Below are positions 9,277 to 18,543 of a stretch of DNA of 64,000 nt, in pieces. Below the pieces are notes generated by a model. That model was not told the DNA's origin, made no database searches, and saw nothing but the letters and a program-made list of their open reading frames with translations. The stretch's first letter is position 1. Each line of letters starts with the position of its first letter. The translations under genes were made by a program, and so were the position numbers. The stretch comes from JAYYPW01 sp036128855 (GTDB lineage Bacteria > Pseudomonadota > Gammaproteobacteria > Comchoanobacterales > Comchoanobacteraceae): the NCBI GenBank assembly GCA_036128855.1, contig JAYYPW010000014.1:1-64000 (forward strand), given 5' to 3'.

Positions 9277-10008
9277 TTAGTTGGCTGCAATGAGCGCCTC
9301 CATCTTAGCCTGCATATCATTGACGTGGAGTTTCGCGTAATTTTGCTGCATTAGTTTGAGACTGTTTTTGATAAGATTATCGTTTTGGCTGTTCTGAATA
9401 ACTAGATTTAAACGCTCTAAGCTTGCAAGATATGCGTGGCGTGCAAAATAGTGATTTGCAATGTCAAAATCTCTTTGCGCTATACTCTCTCTGACAGTTG
9501 CTTGTAATTTCGTTGCTTGGTAGAAGTATCTACTCGTAGGGAATTTTTTTATAAGTATTTCTAAAGCTTGATCAGCTTCGTGTAAAGGCTTTGGGTCTTT
9601 ACCAGGTAGGCTGAACTTTAGTTTTACTGGAGACCAATCCCCGTAGCTACTGTATAAGCTTAGACTTTTCATGTAGAGCGCATAGTCTACATATTTCTCA
9701 TGCGGGTACATCACAATGAATTGATTTGCAGTGGCTGCAGCGTTCTCGTATTCTCCTGCTTGATATTCAGCGCTGATAAGCTCAAGTCTATATCCTTGTG
9801 CATTTGGTGAGGTAGTGTAATCTTGATTAAGTTTTCTTAAAGGGTCTAAGGCGCTACTGTAGCGTTTTGATTTCAAACTCTTGACAGATTTGTGTACTAG
9901 TGCTTCTTCGTTTTGTATATTGTCGCCCTCTTTTTTTGCTTGGCAACCAGTTAACATTGCGGCAAGGGCCACAAGCATTAACGCGCTGGAGAATTTATTT
10001 CGCATCAT
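9277..10008 (-). CDS. bamD: Outer-membrane assembly lipoprotein BamD
   Basis: A component of the BAM complex that folds beta-barrel proteins into the outer membrane, 243 residues, family-normal. A lipoprotein signal ends in a lipobox (AAMLTGC) with the acylated Cys near residue 22. TPR-like helices follow; recognisable segments are YAQGEYENAA-like repeats, MYPHEKYVDYALYMKSLS and FPTSRYFYQA. The family hallmark REsiAqrdFdIAnhYFaRhAYlaslERLn region is seen around residues 165-200. Divergence from rluD (71-base gap) is the same arrangement as in E. coli and other gammaproteobacteria. Start choice between the two adjacent Met codons is open. Confidence 0.94.
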   Translation of the reverse strand: MMRNKFSSALMLVALAAMLTGCQAKKEGDNIQNEEALVHKSVKSLKSKRYSSALDPLRKLNQDYTTSPNAQGYRLELISAEYQAGEYENAAATANQFIVMYPHEKYVDYALYMKSLSLYSSYGDWSPVKLKFSLPGKDPKPLHEADQALEILIKKFPTSRYFYQATKLQATVRESIAQRDFDIANHYFARHAYLASLERLNLVIQNSQNDNLIKNSLKLMQQNYAKLHVNDMQAKMEALIAAN

Positions 10009-10079
10009 TTTTGTCCTCTGTGCTATAAACCTAATAAAAACACAGTATAATAACTATTGTGGTAAAAATAAACGCCCAA

Positions 10080-11024
10080 ATGACGAAACCAGATATACAA
10101 ATATGCTTCACGGTGTGCGAAACTGAAGCAAAAAATCGACTTGATGTCTTATTATCTCGAAAAATTGAGGGATACTCACGCGCTCAAATCCAAAACTGGA
10201 TTGTATTAGATTACGTGAAAATCGATGAAAAAATTTGTAATAGAGCAAATAAAATCGTTAAAACTGGGCAAATTATCACTATGCAGGCACCCAGCCCAGT
10301 CCGCACAGAGAATCAAGCGCAAGCTATCGACTTAGATATAATTTTTGAAGACGATGATTTATTAGTCATTAATAAGCCTGCAGGATGGGTTGTACATCCC
10401 GGTGCGGGCAATGCTTGTGGTACAATTATGAACGCCTTGCTTTACCATTGCAAAGGAGCAGAGCAATTACCTCGCGCTGGTATTGTGCATCGCCTGGATA
10501 AAGACACGAGTGGTGTCATGATGGTCGCAAAAACTGCGAGTAGCTATCAGCAACTCACCTATGCTCTAGCACAACGTACTGTTCACCGTCATTACCTAGC
10601 GATTGTCGATGGTGTGCTCAAGCAGAGTCAAACAATCACTACAGAAATGGGTCGCCATCCTGTTGCTCGCACAAAAATGGCTGTTGTAAGACAAGGCAAA
10701 CAAGCGATTACCCATATCTGCGTGCAACAGTATCTACAAGCATATACTCTGGTTGAAGCAACCTTAGATACTGGAAGAACCCATCAAATTCGCGTTCATA
10801 TGCAGCATATTGGCCATCCAATTCTGGGCGATGCTACCTATGGTGGTCATCGAGGCTACCGTACACTTAATCCAGATATTGCAGCAGTAGTACGTGCCAT
10901 GCCACGTCAAGCTCTACATGCATATAAACTCGAGTTACTGCATCCATCTAGTCAAACTCCACTTTCTTTTAGTTGCCCAGTACCTAAAGATATGCAAAGC
11001 TTAATATCTATTTTGACAAAATAA
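10080..11024 (+). CDS. rluD: 23S rRNA pseudouridine synthase RluD
   Basis: A RluA-family enzyme making pseudouridines in helix 69 of 23S rRNA, important for ribosome assembly. The S4-like domain is at residues 10-70 (SRAQIQNWI). The catalytic motif HRLDKDTSG is at 137-145, with Asp140 as the nucleophile, and the later TLDTGRTHQIRVHM segment is also conserved. It is 314 residues from ATG 10080. A GTG 21 bases upstream is open in frame, but the ATG start aligns with the family N-terminus (a short beta strand ICFTV). The distinction from RluA/RluC rests mainly on length and on the bamD-rluD-pgeF gene order. Confidence 0.92.
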   Translation: MTKPDIQICFTVCETEAKNRLDVLLSRKIEGYSRAQIQNWIVLDYVKIDEKICNRANKIVKTGQIITMQAPSPVRTENQAQAIDLDIIFEDDDLLVINKPAGWVVHPGAGNACGTIMNALLYHCKGAEQLPRAGIVHRLDKDTSGVMMVAKTASSYQQLTYALAQRTVHRHYLAIVDGVLKQSQTITTEMGRHPVARTKMAVVRQGKQAITHICVQQYLQAYTLVEATLDTGRTHQIRVHMQHIGHPILGDATYGGHRGYRTLNPDIAAVVRAMPRQALHAYKLELLHPSSQTPLSFSCPVPKDMQSLISILTK

Positions 11025-11027
11025 TCT

Positions 11028-11771
11028 ATGCACATACAACTAGACGCTCTTGTTCAACCCGCTCAACTTGACACACCAAGAAGATTTCTATTATCAAGCC
11101 AAGTAGAAATTGCCCTTTATCATACTACACATCCACAAGTCCCTTCTCCTTCATCTAGCGGTTACTTACCCCGGATTCGTAGTATGCGCAAGCAAATTGC
11201 TGCGGCAATCCCCTGTAAGGCTATCCAGTGGCTTAGGCAGGTGCATGGCAATCAAGTTGTAGCAGCGAGCACAGCTCAACACATACCCAATGCTGATGCA
11301 AGCTTTATATCTCATACTGGGGTAGCCTGTGCAGTTTTGACAGCAGACTGCTTACCTATTGTCATCTACTCCAAAACTCAACCGTGGGCTGCTTGTGTGC
11401 ATGCTGGCTGGCGTGGTTTAGCACAAAATATCATAAGCGCAACTTGTCAGCACTATCCTGGCCCAATAAAAGATCTTGCTGCTTGGATTGGACCACATAT
11501 TTGTTCGAATTGCTATCAGGTTGACAGCAAATTTCAAGCACGCTTTGTCGAGTTAGACCAAGGGAACTCTAAGTTTTTTACAGAAAATGATGGATATATT
11601 ACTGCTGACTTATCGGGGATTGCTCACAACCAACTTTACGCTCTTGGCTTTACTACTAATCGTGTTTCCCATGCAAATATCTGCACACATCATAACCAAA
11701 GTCTTCCCTCTTATCGCCGCGATAATTATCTAACTGGAAGAATAGTCACCCTTGTTTGGATTAATGACTAA
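11028..11771 (+). CDS. pgeF: Purine nucleoside phosphorylase/multicopper-fold protein PgeF (YfiH)
   Basis: A 247-residue member of the DUF152/YfiH family. Known members are described as purine nucleoside phosphorylases with adenosine deaminase activity, and as a polyphenol oxidase editing factor in peptidoglycan synthesis. Zinc-site residues are visible: the His in QVHGN, the Cys in LTADCLP and the His in CVHAGWRGL. The tail carries ICTHHNQSLPSYRRD, a typical C-terminal signature. It starts 3 bases after the rluD stop, so the two are co-transcribed and likely coupled, as in E. coli. The exact substrate cannot be told from sequence. Confidence 0.9.
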   Translation: MHIQLDALVQPAQLDTPRRFLLSSQVEIALYHTTHPQVPSPSSSGYLPRIRSMRKQIAAAIPCKAIQWLRQVHGNQVVAASTAQHIPNADASFISHTGVACAVLTADCLPIVIYSKTQPWAACVHAGWRGLAQNIISATCQHYPGPIKDLAAWIGPHICSNCYQVDSKFQARFVELDQGNSKFFTENDGYITADLSGIAHNQLYALGFTTNRVSHANICTHHNQSLPSYRRDNYLTGRIVTLVWIND

Positions 11772-12038
11772 ATAATAAGGGCGTTGTAGGCTAATACAGG
11801 TGGCTAAGAAAATATTGATACTTTTTATTCTCTTTTTCTTAAGCACTTATAAATTTTCTCTTACAAAAGTATTAACTAAATTGCTATTTCGCGAAACTTT
11901 CGGTACTATAAGCTCTTTTTTCACACAACTAGCATAATACACAAACCTAAATATATCTTGCCAAAACACATCGATTGTGTGTGCAATTGACATATATTTT
12001 TGTGCGTATGCGTATTGCAAAAGGAGAGCTTTTAACTT

Positions 12039-13823
12039 ATGAAACCTAAAAAAAGAAATCGACAAAATAATACTATATCACCATCCACTGGACAGTCATC
12101 ACCCGACGCAACTCCTCTTTCTACTCCAACCTCTAGTCCTACATCTTCTCCGGTGATAGAACCAAGTACAATTACGCCATCTCAGTACCAATCTCCGGTT
12201 CGAGCACAGATGACAGACAAAGCTGCTTCTATAAGTGCTGTCACCCCTATCTCTGGCGAAGCTAGCGGTTTCTTACCTGGTCTTTACGGTAGACTTGTCC
12301 CTAAAAACCCCAATAACACTGACAACTCTGACAACTCTGACAACTCTGACAAAGATAGTACTATTGATTTGATCTATTACGTACCAGAGCATCAAAAATA
12401 TAACTTAAATGGTAAATACCCTGGGGTCCGTATGAGCTTAGTTGCTCATACTGGCTCTTATCCACTACAACCTTGTTTAAGTCAAAGCGATGTTGGTGCA
12501 CAATTTCACTATCACGAACTCACAGGTGAAGTGACTAGTCCTGCTCAAAACCCCGGAAAACACGACTTACATACGGAAGAGTCTTTATGTTCTGCCCTAT
12601 CTCCGAACAAACGCAAAAACCCCAAAGGTATGACTATGAATAATTCAGAGAATAACTATAGCTCTGACTTACGTAACGCATCATTAAATCTCATCTCGCC
12701 ATCTGGATTCACTGAAACAGCACCTTATGCCGCTATACCAATAGCTTATGAAATCCATACATCTGAAGTACCTTGCTCAGAAAAATGTATTGCTCGCTAT
12801 GCGGCACCTGCATCTGGAGATAGTACTTTTTCTGATGAATCTCGTTCTTATCTAGACCACTGGGGCGTAGGTGCGTTTCTCAATCACGATGCTGCAGATC
12901 GCGACCACCCTAACTCTTTTATCGATAAACATTTCTCAAATGAACAACGCGACCATCCCAACTCTTTTTTAGATAAAAATCTCTCAAATGAACAACGCTG
13001 GCAAAATTATGCGTGGATGATTGTATATCACGACTCTGCCTCGTCCACTAGCTCTCCCTACGCAATCTGTACTAAAGATATCCATAAGTTAATGCAATCC
13101 GCATCGAATAATACTCCTAATGCTAATTGTGACTCTATCTACAACAAGCCTCGCGGTGTTGTAGGAGGCCTAATAGATGTCTGCCATTCAATGAACCCTG
13201 ATGATGGCTATCAGTCTTTATTTCATACCACAAAGCTAAACGACAGGCTCCAACTCAAAGGCCTAGATGCATATGATGAGGATTATATACGCTGGTTTCT
13301 TGGTGGTTCTTTTAAAAAGATAAATTATTCTTGGCAAGAAAGTATCACACCACCTCTTGAAGGAAGTGGATATCAGGTAGATGAAGGCATGACTAACCTA
13401 CAAGACCGGCAAGCAGAAAGACTTGTTGATGAATTAGACCGTGATGCTGCATCTTTGCAAAATACAGAACTTCTCTCTTGTGATGACGGCTTGTCTTGCT
13501 CATCTTCACAGAGTGACACAGTAGATGATGCCTCAGAAATCTCTGATCCTGAGGATGCACTCAAATCGAAAAGACAGAAGCGCTCTTGTTCAGCTCAATC
13601 ACCCGACTCTGTCGAGTTTGAAAGTCGTGCAAACGCTAACTCAAGTCAAAAGCATGCAACTACCCACAATCTACTCCGTAGTAATAGCTTATACATACCA
13701 ACTGCAGAGTATGATACAACGGAAGATACACCTATTAACCCAGATTATATTGATGAGGATGTAGCTATTACTACTGCAAAATCATCGCAAGTTTATAAAA
13801 AATCACCTCAATCCGGTAATTAG
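12039..13823 (+). CDS. Unknown Ser/Thr-rich protein, paralogue of the next gene
   Basis: A 594-residue protein that I do not recognise. Residues 1-80 are disordered and rich in Ser, Thr and Pro. A first conserved block starts at PGLYGRLVP and leads to IDLIYYVPE. A second block follows: LDHWGVGAFL, a duplicated DHPNSF segment, then RWQNYAWMIVYHD. A third block is GYQSLFHTTK followed by GLDAYDEDYIRWFL. The C-terminal 130 residues are again acidic and Ser-rich. All three blocks recur in the gene at 14137 (PGLYAKIMP, RWQNYTWLAVFQD, GYRNLFYLTK, GLDGFSSAYVYWML), so the pair forms a family. There is no signal peptide or membrane segment. AAGGAGAG stands about 11 bases before ATG 12039, with a TTGACA further up. 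A secreted effector is one possibility, unproven. Confidence 0.8.
   Translation: MKPKKRNRQNNTISPSTGQSSPDATPLSTPTSSPTSSPVIEPSTITPSQYQSPVRAQMTDKAASISAVTPISGEASGFLPGLYGRLVPKNPNNTDNSDNSDNSDKDSTIDLIYYVPEHQKYNLNGKYPGVRMSLVAHTGSYPLQPCLSQSDVGAQFHYHELTGEVTSPAQNPGKHDLHTEESLCSALSPNKRKNPKGMTMNNSENNYSSDLRNASLNLISPSGFTETAPYAAIPIAYEIHTSEVPCSEKCIARYAAPASGDSTFSDESRSYLDHWGVGAFLNHDAADRDHPNSFIDKHFSNEQRDHPNSFLDKNLSNEQRWQNYAWMIVYHDSASSTSSPYAICTKDIHKLMQSASNNTPNANCDSIYNKPRGVVGGLIDVCHSMNPDDGYQSLFHTTKLNDRLQLKGLDAYDEDYIRWFLGGSFKKINYSWQESITPPLEGSGYQVDEGMTNLQDRQAERLVDELDRDAASLQNTELLSCDDGLSCSSSQSDTVDDASEISDPEDALKSKRQKRSCSAQSPDSVEFESRANANSSQKHATTHNLLRSNSLYIPTAEYDTTEDTPINPDYIDEDVAITTAKSSQVYKKSPQSGN
12321..12350 (+). repeat. 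Nine-base tandem repeat coding (Asp-Asn-Ser)n
   Basis: Three copies of gacaactct plus a partial one, in frame, in a disordered loop of the 594-residue unknown protein just after its PGLYGRLVP block. The paralogue at 14137 lacks it, so it is probably a slippage expansion. Confidence 0.85.
12903..12998 (+). repeat. 48-bp in-frame tandem duplication
   Basis: Two adjacent 48-base units encode 16 residues each, DHPNSFIDKHFSNEQR and DHPNSFLDKNLSNEQR. The DNA copies differ at only a few positions. The paralogue at 14137 has one counterpart here (PSERWQNY after a His-rich stretch), so this is a local duplication just before the conserved RWQNY motif. Confidence 0.9.
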
Positions 13824-14136
13824 CTTTTCAATATTTACTAGGATTCTGAACTTTCTTATTTAAGTGCGTAATGCTGCAATGACTTACCTTTCTAGCTCGT
13901 CGTTTCTTTAGTTTTATTGCACACTTTATCTCGCTTACAGGATATTTTACCAGATAAAAATACGCCTACCTGCATGTAAGGTGTCTTATCATCTCAATCT
14001 ATACCCTCATATCACCCTTAACAGCCTAGATTTTTATGCACATACTCTATTTTGAAGATTCTATAACCTATCTTTTCAGCCCGTATTGCATTTAGCTATA
14101 CTTTAGGGTAGTTTAACCATTTTTTCTCGATATACT
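13824..14136 (+). other. Intergenic region between the two paralogues, nothing clear
   Basis: No ORF of note, tRNA or hairpin-plus-T-run terminator is visible. TATACT lies immediately before the next start codon (14131-14136), but no Shine-Dalgarno is present. The region may be the promoter of the second paralogue. Confidence 0.4.
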
Positions 14137-15120
14137 ATGCAGTTTCATACTTCAAGAAACCCCCAAGACTTTTTACTTACAGCAAAATACTTACGCACTT
14201 TATTTTCACACCAACAAGACATTGCGGCTCAGCCCGGCCTATACGCTAAAATCATGCCCTGTAATACACGTATCGATTACCGCTATTACGCCCCTAACGA
14301 TCATATGAGCACCACCCTCGATACATCCTATAAAATACAGATCTTTAACCATCATGCAAAACAAAATCAAACGCGCTTAATTGATATGGCTGGTGTTATT
14401 GCAAGCGCTTCTATACAAAAAATAAACAGCTTACCAGAGCTCTCTCTTGAACAAGAGGATGATGCGCTCTTAGCGTACAATTTTTCTGTACTTAGTCATA
14501 CAAAAAAAAATACTCTTTATGAGGCAATTGCTTCAGAACTACACTTAAGCCCTCCTGCGTTCACAAGCTTTGTATCTTATCCTATTCATGCACTTTATAA
14601 AAATCTACTAGACTGGGGAATACCTAATTATCTAACACCGCAATCGACCCATTTCTATCCTCATCACATGCTTTGCCCTTCTGAGCGCTGGCAAAACTAT
14701 ACCTGGCTAGCGGTTTTCCAAGATACACATCCGGTCACTGACAACGTGTCGACAAATTATGCTCTTGCAATTCGCACGCTTTCTTCTATGCAAGCAGAAC
14801 CTCTAGACCCTTTACATCCTGTTATCCCAATTGTCACAGAGTTAAATGATGTGGCAGGCTACCGTAATTTATTTTACCTTACTAAGACACTTGGCAATAT
14901 CTCTTACCGTGGATTAGATGGTTTTTCTTCTGCATATGTTTATTGGATGCTCCACGATTACCCATTTCCTTTTAGTGATCAAGATAGCAACACTCTGGAT
15001 AACACTGAAGATGATCAATATGAAGATATGGTACGCTATGCACGAAATTTGAGTATGTATGCGCCATCTAATAATCACTTTAACCACGAAAGTACAAGTC
15101 ATTTACATTGTAGGATATAG
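14137..15120 (+). CDS. Unknown protein, shorter paralogue of the 12039 gene
   Basis: A 327-residue protein without a recognised domain. It lacks the long disordered ends of the gene at 12039 but shares its ordered core. QPGLYAKIMP leads to IDYRYYAPN; LLDWGIPNYL follows; then ERWQNYTWLAVFQD with a downstream YALAIRTLSSMQ; and last GYRNLFYLTK with GLDGFSSAYVYWML. Spacing between blocks is preserved, so the two descend from a duplication. ATG 14137 has no Shine-Dalgarno, and a stop lies 33 bases upstream in frame, so no better upstream start exists; leaderless or weak translation is possible. There is no signal peptide or transmembrane helix. Function unknown. Confidence 0.78.
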   Translation: MQFHTSRNPQDFLLTAKYLRTLFSHQQDIAAQPGLYAKIMPCNTRIDYRYYAPNDHMSTTLDTSYKIQIFNHHAKQNQTRLIDMAGVIASASIQKINSLPELSLEQEDDALLAYNFSVLSHTKKNTLYEAIASELHLSPPAFTSFVSYPIHALYKNLLDWGIPNYLTPQSTHFYPHHMLCPSERWQNYTWLAVFQDTHPVTDNVSTNYALAIRTLSSMQAEPLDPLHPVIPIVTELNDVAGYRNLFYLTKTLGNISYRGLDGFSSAYVYWMLHDYPFPFSDQDSNTLDNTEDDQYEDMVRYARNLSMYAPSNNHFNHESTSHLHCRI

Positions 15121-15155
15121 CTGCTTTAATAAGATATCGTTAATCTGGTTCAACA

Positions 15156-16484
15156 ATGCCCCATAGTCTCTTTGTAATTATAAGCGTGCTTTTATGCCTA
15201 AATGTATCAGCACAAGATATAAATTCCTCTTCAGCATCGGCTAAACCTTCATTTGATCAAATTATCGAGAGGACTTTACCTGCAGTTGTTTCATTACAGG
15301 TCGAAACAGATGCTCCTGAGCATGCGCCTTCATCTGGAAGTCCGAGGAGTATGGTACCTAAACACAGTGCTGGCTCAGCGTTTTTCATATCATCTAACGG
15401 GCTTGCTGTTACTAACGCTCATGTAGTTAAAGATGCAAAAACTATTCTTGTAAGCATGCAGGACGGGCATGAGACTACCGCTTATGTAGTGGGTTTAGAT
15501 ATTATGACAGACATTGCTATTATCAAAGCCTCTCTTGATAACACCCACTTTATCCCGCTTGCTGTATCGCAAGATGATAAGGTTGGTGACCAGGTCTTTG
15601 CTATCGGTAATTCATTTGGCCTGCCTCAGACAGTTACCTCTGGTATAATCAGCGCTTTACACCGGACTGTCACCTCTCATCGTGTGGAGGATTTTATTCA
15701 GACAGACACCCCTATCAACATGGGGAACTCTGGCGGACCACTATTGAATAAAGACGGCGCACTTGTTGGAGTCAATAATATGATCATTGGTGTTGCTGGT
15801 GGGAATAATGGAGTTGGCTTTGCTATACCTACAAATATTGTTAAGAATGTTTCCGAACAAATTATCAAATACGGCGCTACTAAGCCTGGACAACTTGGTG
15901 TAATCTCACAGAATGTCAGCCCAGATTTAGCCAAGGTTCTCAACTGCCCTGTAAAAGATGGTGCCCTCATTAGCGAAGTCGTGCCTGGTACGCCCGCTGC
16001 TAAAGCAGGATTGCGCGCAAAGGATATTATTACGAAAATTAATAATGACACTATTCATTCCAGCGATCAGCTTAGATCTGTTGTGTACACTCAACGTGCA
16101 GGTACGGATATTGATATTGTCGTATACCGTGATGGCAAGCAAGTAAAAACCTCTCTCGCAACTCGTGCAGCACATGAAAGCACCTATCTTCTAGATGAAA
16201 AACCTACGCATACTGATATTTTTGATGGCACCATTTTAGTATCACACGAATCCTTGTCTCCTGATGGCAGTCTTCTTGAGGGAATTCGCGTAGTTGATAT
16301 CCAAGCAGGAAGTAAAGGTTGGCTTGCAGGACTGTACCCTGGAGATATCATCGTAAAGATCAATCAAGATACTGTAAAGAAAATCGCGGACTTAACTAAA
16401 TTGAAAACCGCTTCAATGAAAAAACCCTACTTAGTTGAAGTTATGCGAGGAGCACATACACTCTTCTTGGTAATTACAGATTAA
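15156..16484 (+). CDS. Periplasmic Do/HtrA-type serine protease (DegP/DegQ family)
   Basis: An envelope quality-control protease and chaperone, 442 residues. A signal peptide covers residues 1-19 (cleavage after VSA). The trypsin-like domain has its full triad: His89 in TNAHVV, Asp119 in TDIAIIK and Ser192 in GNSGGP. PDZ1 runs roughly 255-330 (GQLGVISQNVS, PAAKAGLRAKDIITKIN) and PDZ2 roughly 360-440 (GSKGWLAGLYPGDIIVKIN). Two PDZ domains place it in the DegP/DegQ group rather than with single-PDZ DegS. The spacer between signal and protease is short, so a long LA loop like that of E. coli DegP is not certain. No Shine-Dalgarno is evident at ATG 15156. It is convergent with the SDR gene, 6 bases apart. 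Confidence 0.92.
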   Translation: MPHSLFVIISVLLCLNVSAQDINSSSASAKPSFDQIIERTLPAVVSLQVETDAPEHAPSSGSPRSMVPKHSAGSAFFISSNGLAVTNAHVVKDAKTILVSMQDGHETTAYVVGLDIMTDIAIIKASLDNTHFIPLAVSQDDKVGDQVFAIGNSFGLPQTVTSGIISALHRTVTSHRVEDFIQTDTPINMGNSGGPLLNKDGALVGVNNMIIGVAGGNNGVGFAIPTNIVKNVSEQIIKYGATKPGQLGVISQNVSPDLAKVLNCPVKDGALISEVVPGTPAAKAGLRAKDIITKINNDTIHSSDQLRSVVYTQRAGTDIDIVVYRDGKQVKTSLATRAAHESTYLLDEKPTHTDIFDGTILVSHESLSPDGSLLEGIRVVDIQAGSKGWLAGLYPGDIIVKINQDTVKKIADLTKLKTASMKKPYLVEVMRGAHTLFLVITD

Positions 16485-16490
16485 TTTATA

Positions 16491-17216
16491 TTATTTTACT
16501 ATTTTGCAGGTGCTAAGGCCCCCATCTACCTTAATTACCTCTCCTGTAATCCAACTTGACTGTAACAGCATATTTATTACCTGCGCTACGTCGTTTGGCT
16601 CTCCAACCCGGCCTAGTGGGTGCGCTCTTAGTGAGATCTCACGGCCTTGTGGATTTGCTAATATACGCTCACTCAGCTTAGACCTTACCATACCTGGTGC
16701 AACACAGTTCACCCGGATACCGCAAGCAGCATAAGTCGCAGCCGCTGCTTTTGCCAAACCGATTACGCCTGCCTTGGCAGCACTAATTGCCTCATGGTTT
16801 AGCAGACCAATATCGGCAACAGCACTAGTTAGTAAAACAATATTACCCCCTGTCTTAAGCATTGCTTTGGTGCCCGCATGAACAGCTGCAAAAGCTGAAG
16901 TCAGATTGGTGGCAATGGTTTTTTCCCAATCTTTAGCTGTAAGTAGATGGGCAGGCTTAAGCATAAAAGACCCAACAAAACAGACTACCGCTTCGATAGT
17001 GTGTGTTTCCTGTATAGTTAAAAAACACTGGCTTACTGCGTCGATATCGCTACAGTCTAAAACGTGCATAGGCATATTTATTCGCTGGCTTAATGTTGTG
17101 AGTAAAGCTGCATCTCTTCCGAGTAACGTGACATGATGACCTTGTGCAATACAACTATCTATACAAGGCTGTGCAATGGTGCTTGTTGCTCCAATAAAAA
17201 CGATGGTTTGAGGCAT
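16491..17216 (-). CDS. Short-chain dehydrogenase/reductase-like protein lacking the catalytic Tyr
   Basis: A 241-residue classical SDR fold. A degenerate nucleotide motif GATSTIA is at residues 9-15, Asn104 in the NLTSAF helix, Ser131 in LLTSAVA, and a C-terminal RVNCVAPGMVRSKLS with ITGEVIKVDGG, all as in FabG-like enzymes. The active-site YxxxK reads ISAAK: codon 144 is ATT (Ile) where Tyr is expected, while Lys148 is kept. So it either works differently, or binds NAD(P) without normal reductase activity. I believe related SDRs with a conserved HEAI-AAKAG motif exist, which would make this a family trait rather than a lesion, but I cannot check. It is divergent from the membrane protein to the right. 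Confidence 0.85.
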   Translation of the reverse strand: MPQTIVFIGATSTIAQPCIDSCIAQGHHVTLLGRDAALLTTLSQRINMPMHVLDCSDIDAVSQCFLTIQETHTIEAVVCFVGSFMLKPAHLLTAKDWEKTIATNLTSAFAAVHAGTKAMLKTGGNIVLLTSAVADIGLLNHEAISAAKAGVIGLAKAAAATYAACGIRVNCVAPGMVRSKLSERILANPQGREISLRAHPLGRVGEPNDVAQVINMLLQSSWITGEVIKVDGGLSTCKIVK

Positions 17217-17368
17217 AATATAACTTTAAAGAATATAGTATTACGCTATCATTTTATCTATAACCTGCCAATATCTATCTTAAAAAGCTTTTTAGCATGG
17301 CTCCTGTATTGTTTATTATCCAGAACTTTATTACCATAGATATAGTTTTAATGATTGGGAAATCACTT

Positions 17369-18493
17369 ATGTCATTTTTGAATAAACAACTCTCACGCAG
17401 TATTTATAATTATGAAGTTATTTTTCATGGTCCCTTTCTTCTCACTGCTTTTGCTTTATATGCTTTTGTCCCTAAAGCAGTTGTGTTTTGGTATGTCTAT
17501 GGTTTAGCTTGTATAAGCTTAATTTTTGCTATAAATGGCCTAAATAAGTTTTTTCATGGCATCACTACGCATATATATGAACCCAGCACTAGGCATTTTC
17601 GCGAAGCAATCGTTGATACATGTCTCAATGTGATCGATTTCTTGCTTAAATTCATAACTTGTTATGCATTTATCACTAAAGTTATTCTACATTCCGGTGC
17701 TATTGCTACTGCGTCAGCCGCCAGATATTCTAGTCAGTTCTCTTCTATACAAGGTCTTTACCAAACCGGCCTTCCTCTTGTCTTTACCCATTTGCATAGA
17801 TTCTTACTCGAAGGGAGAGCACGCCCGCTGAGTAGAACACTCAGTCGTCCAGTTACAAGTAACATTGTGGGTGCTTTTTTTGTTGGCTTGTCACTATTTT
17901 TAGAGCAACCTCTTTTTATGGCTTTTGGCTCATTGTTATATTTTAGTGTTGGAATATTTATGTTTTTAGACGTCGTACATCATATGCTTCTACTAGAACA
18001 TAATATTCGAGAAGCCTCGCCAAGACTAATATTGGGTGAGCCGTCAAGCATGGTCACAAAGGTGGCATGGCGTATTACGCTTCTCATAGCACATTTATTA
18101 TCTCTTGTATCCTGGTCTGCAGTAACCTACCTTAGTCTGCAGTACTTTTTACATTCAATCCCGTCTGTACTTGGCATTACTCTTCCAAGCCTCTATAGTA
18201 AAATGCTATTTTCTAACCTTATGAGTATGGGAAGTAAACCGATTTACATCATAGCATCGTGTGTTTTTACCTCTGAATGCGTGCGTTGCTTTCTCAATGA
18301 AAAGTCCGATTATGATCCAAACCATCTCGATGTTATGCATAGAAAACGTAACAAAGTTTATAGCTACCAGTTAGTGGGGCCAGATAACAAACCACAATCC
18401 AAAAATAAACCTGTTGATGAAATAGAGGCCCAAGCCTCAACAGAAAAACATACAAACGCGATATCTGCAGAAATGACAACTGTCACTGCATAG
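17369..18493 (+). CDS. Unknown polytopic membrane protein
   Basis: About 374 residues from ATG 17369, with six or more hydrophobic segments (for example LLTAFALYAFVP, VFWYVYGLACISLIFAING, IVGAFFVGLSLFLEQPLFMAFGSLLYFSVGIFMFL, ITLLIAHLLSLVSWSAVTYL) and a polar tail of about 65 residues ending in a low-complexity EIEAQAS stretch. I chose 17369 because GGGA lies 8 bases upstream. In-frame ATGs at 17297 and 17351 would add a hydrophobic N-terminus but have no ribosome site. I do not recognise the family. The charged 55-residue hydrophilic loop around STRHFREAIVD may be cytoplasmic. Confidence 0.75.
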   Translation: MSFLNKQLSRSIYNYEVIFHGPFLLTAFALYAFVPKAVVFWYVYGLACISLIFAINGLNKFFHGITTHIYEPSTRHFREAIVDTCLNVIDFLLKFITCYAFITKVILHSGAIATASAARYSSQFSSIQGLYQTGLPLVFTHLHRFLLEGRARPLSRTLSRPVTSNIVGAFFVGLSLFLEQPLFMAFGSLLYFSVGIFMFLDVVHHMLLLEHNIREASPRLILGEPSSMVTKVAWRITLLIAHLLSLVSWSAVTYLSLQYFLHSIPSVLGITLPSLYSKMLFSNLMSMGSKPIYIIASCVFTSECVRCFLNEKSDYDPNHLDVMHRKRNKVYSYQLVGPDNKPQSKNKPVDEIEAQASTEKHTNAISAEMTTVTA

Positions 18494-18543
18494 GTGTAAT
18501 TACTATTTAGCTTGTTATATAATACCGACATTCACTATTAACC

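Noticed and set aside
11847..12065. Minus-strand 72-codon ORF
   Set aside because: It overlaps the start of the 594-residue gene and its upstream region, and has no recognisable product.
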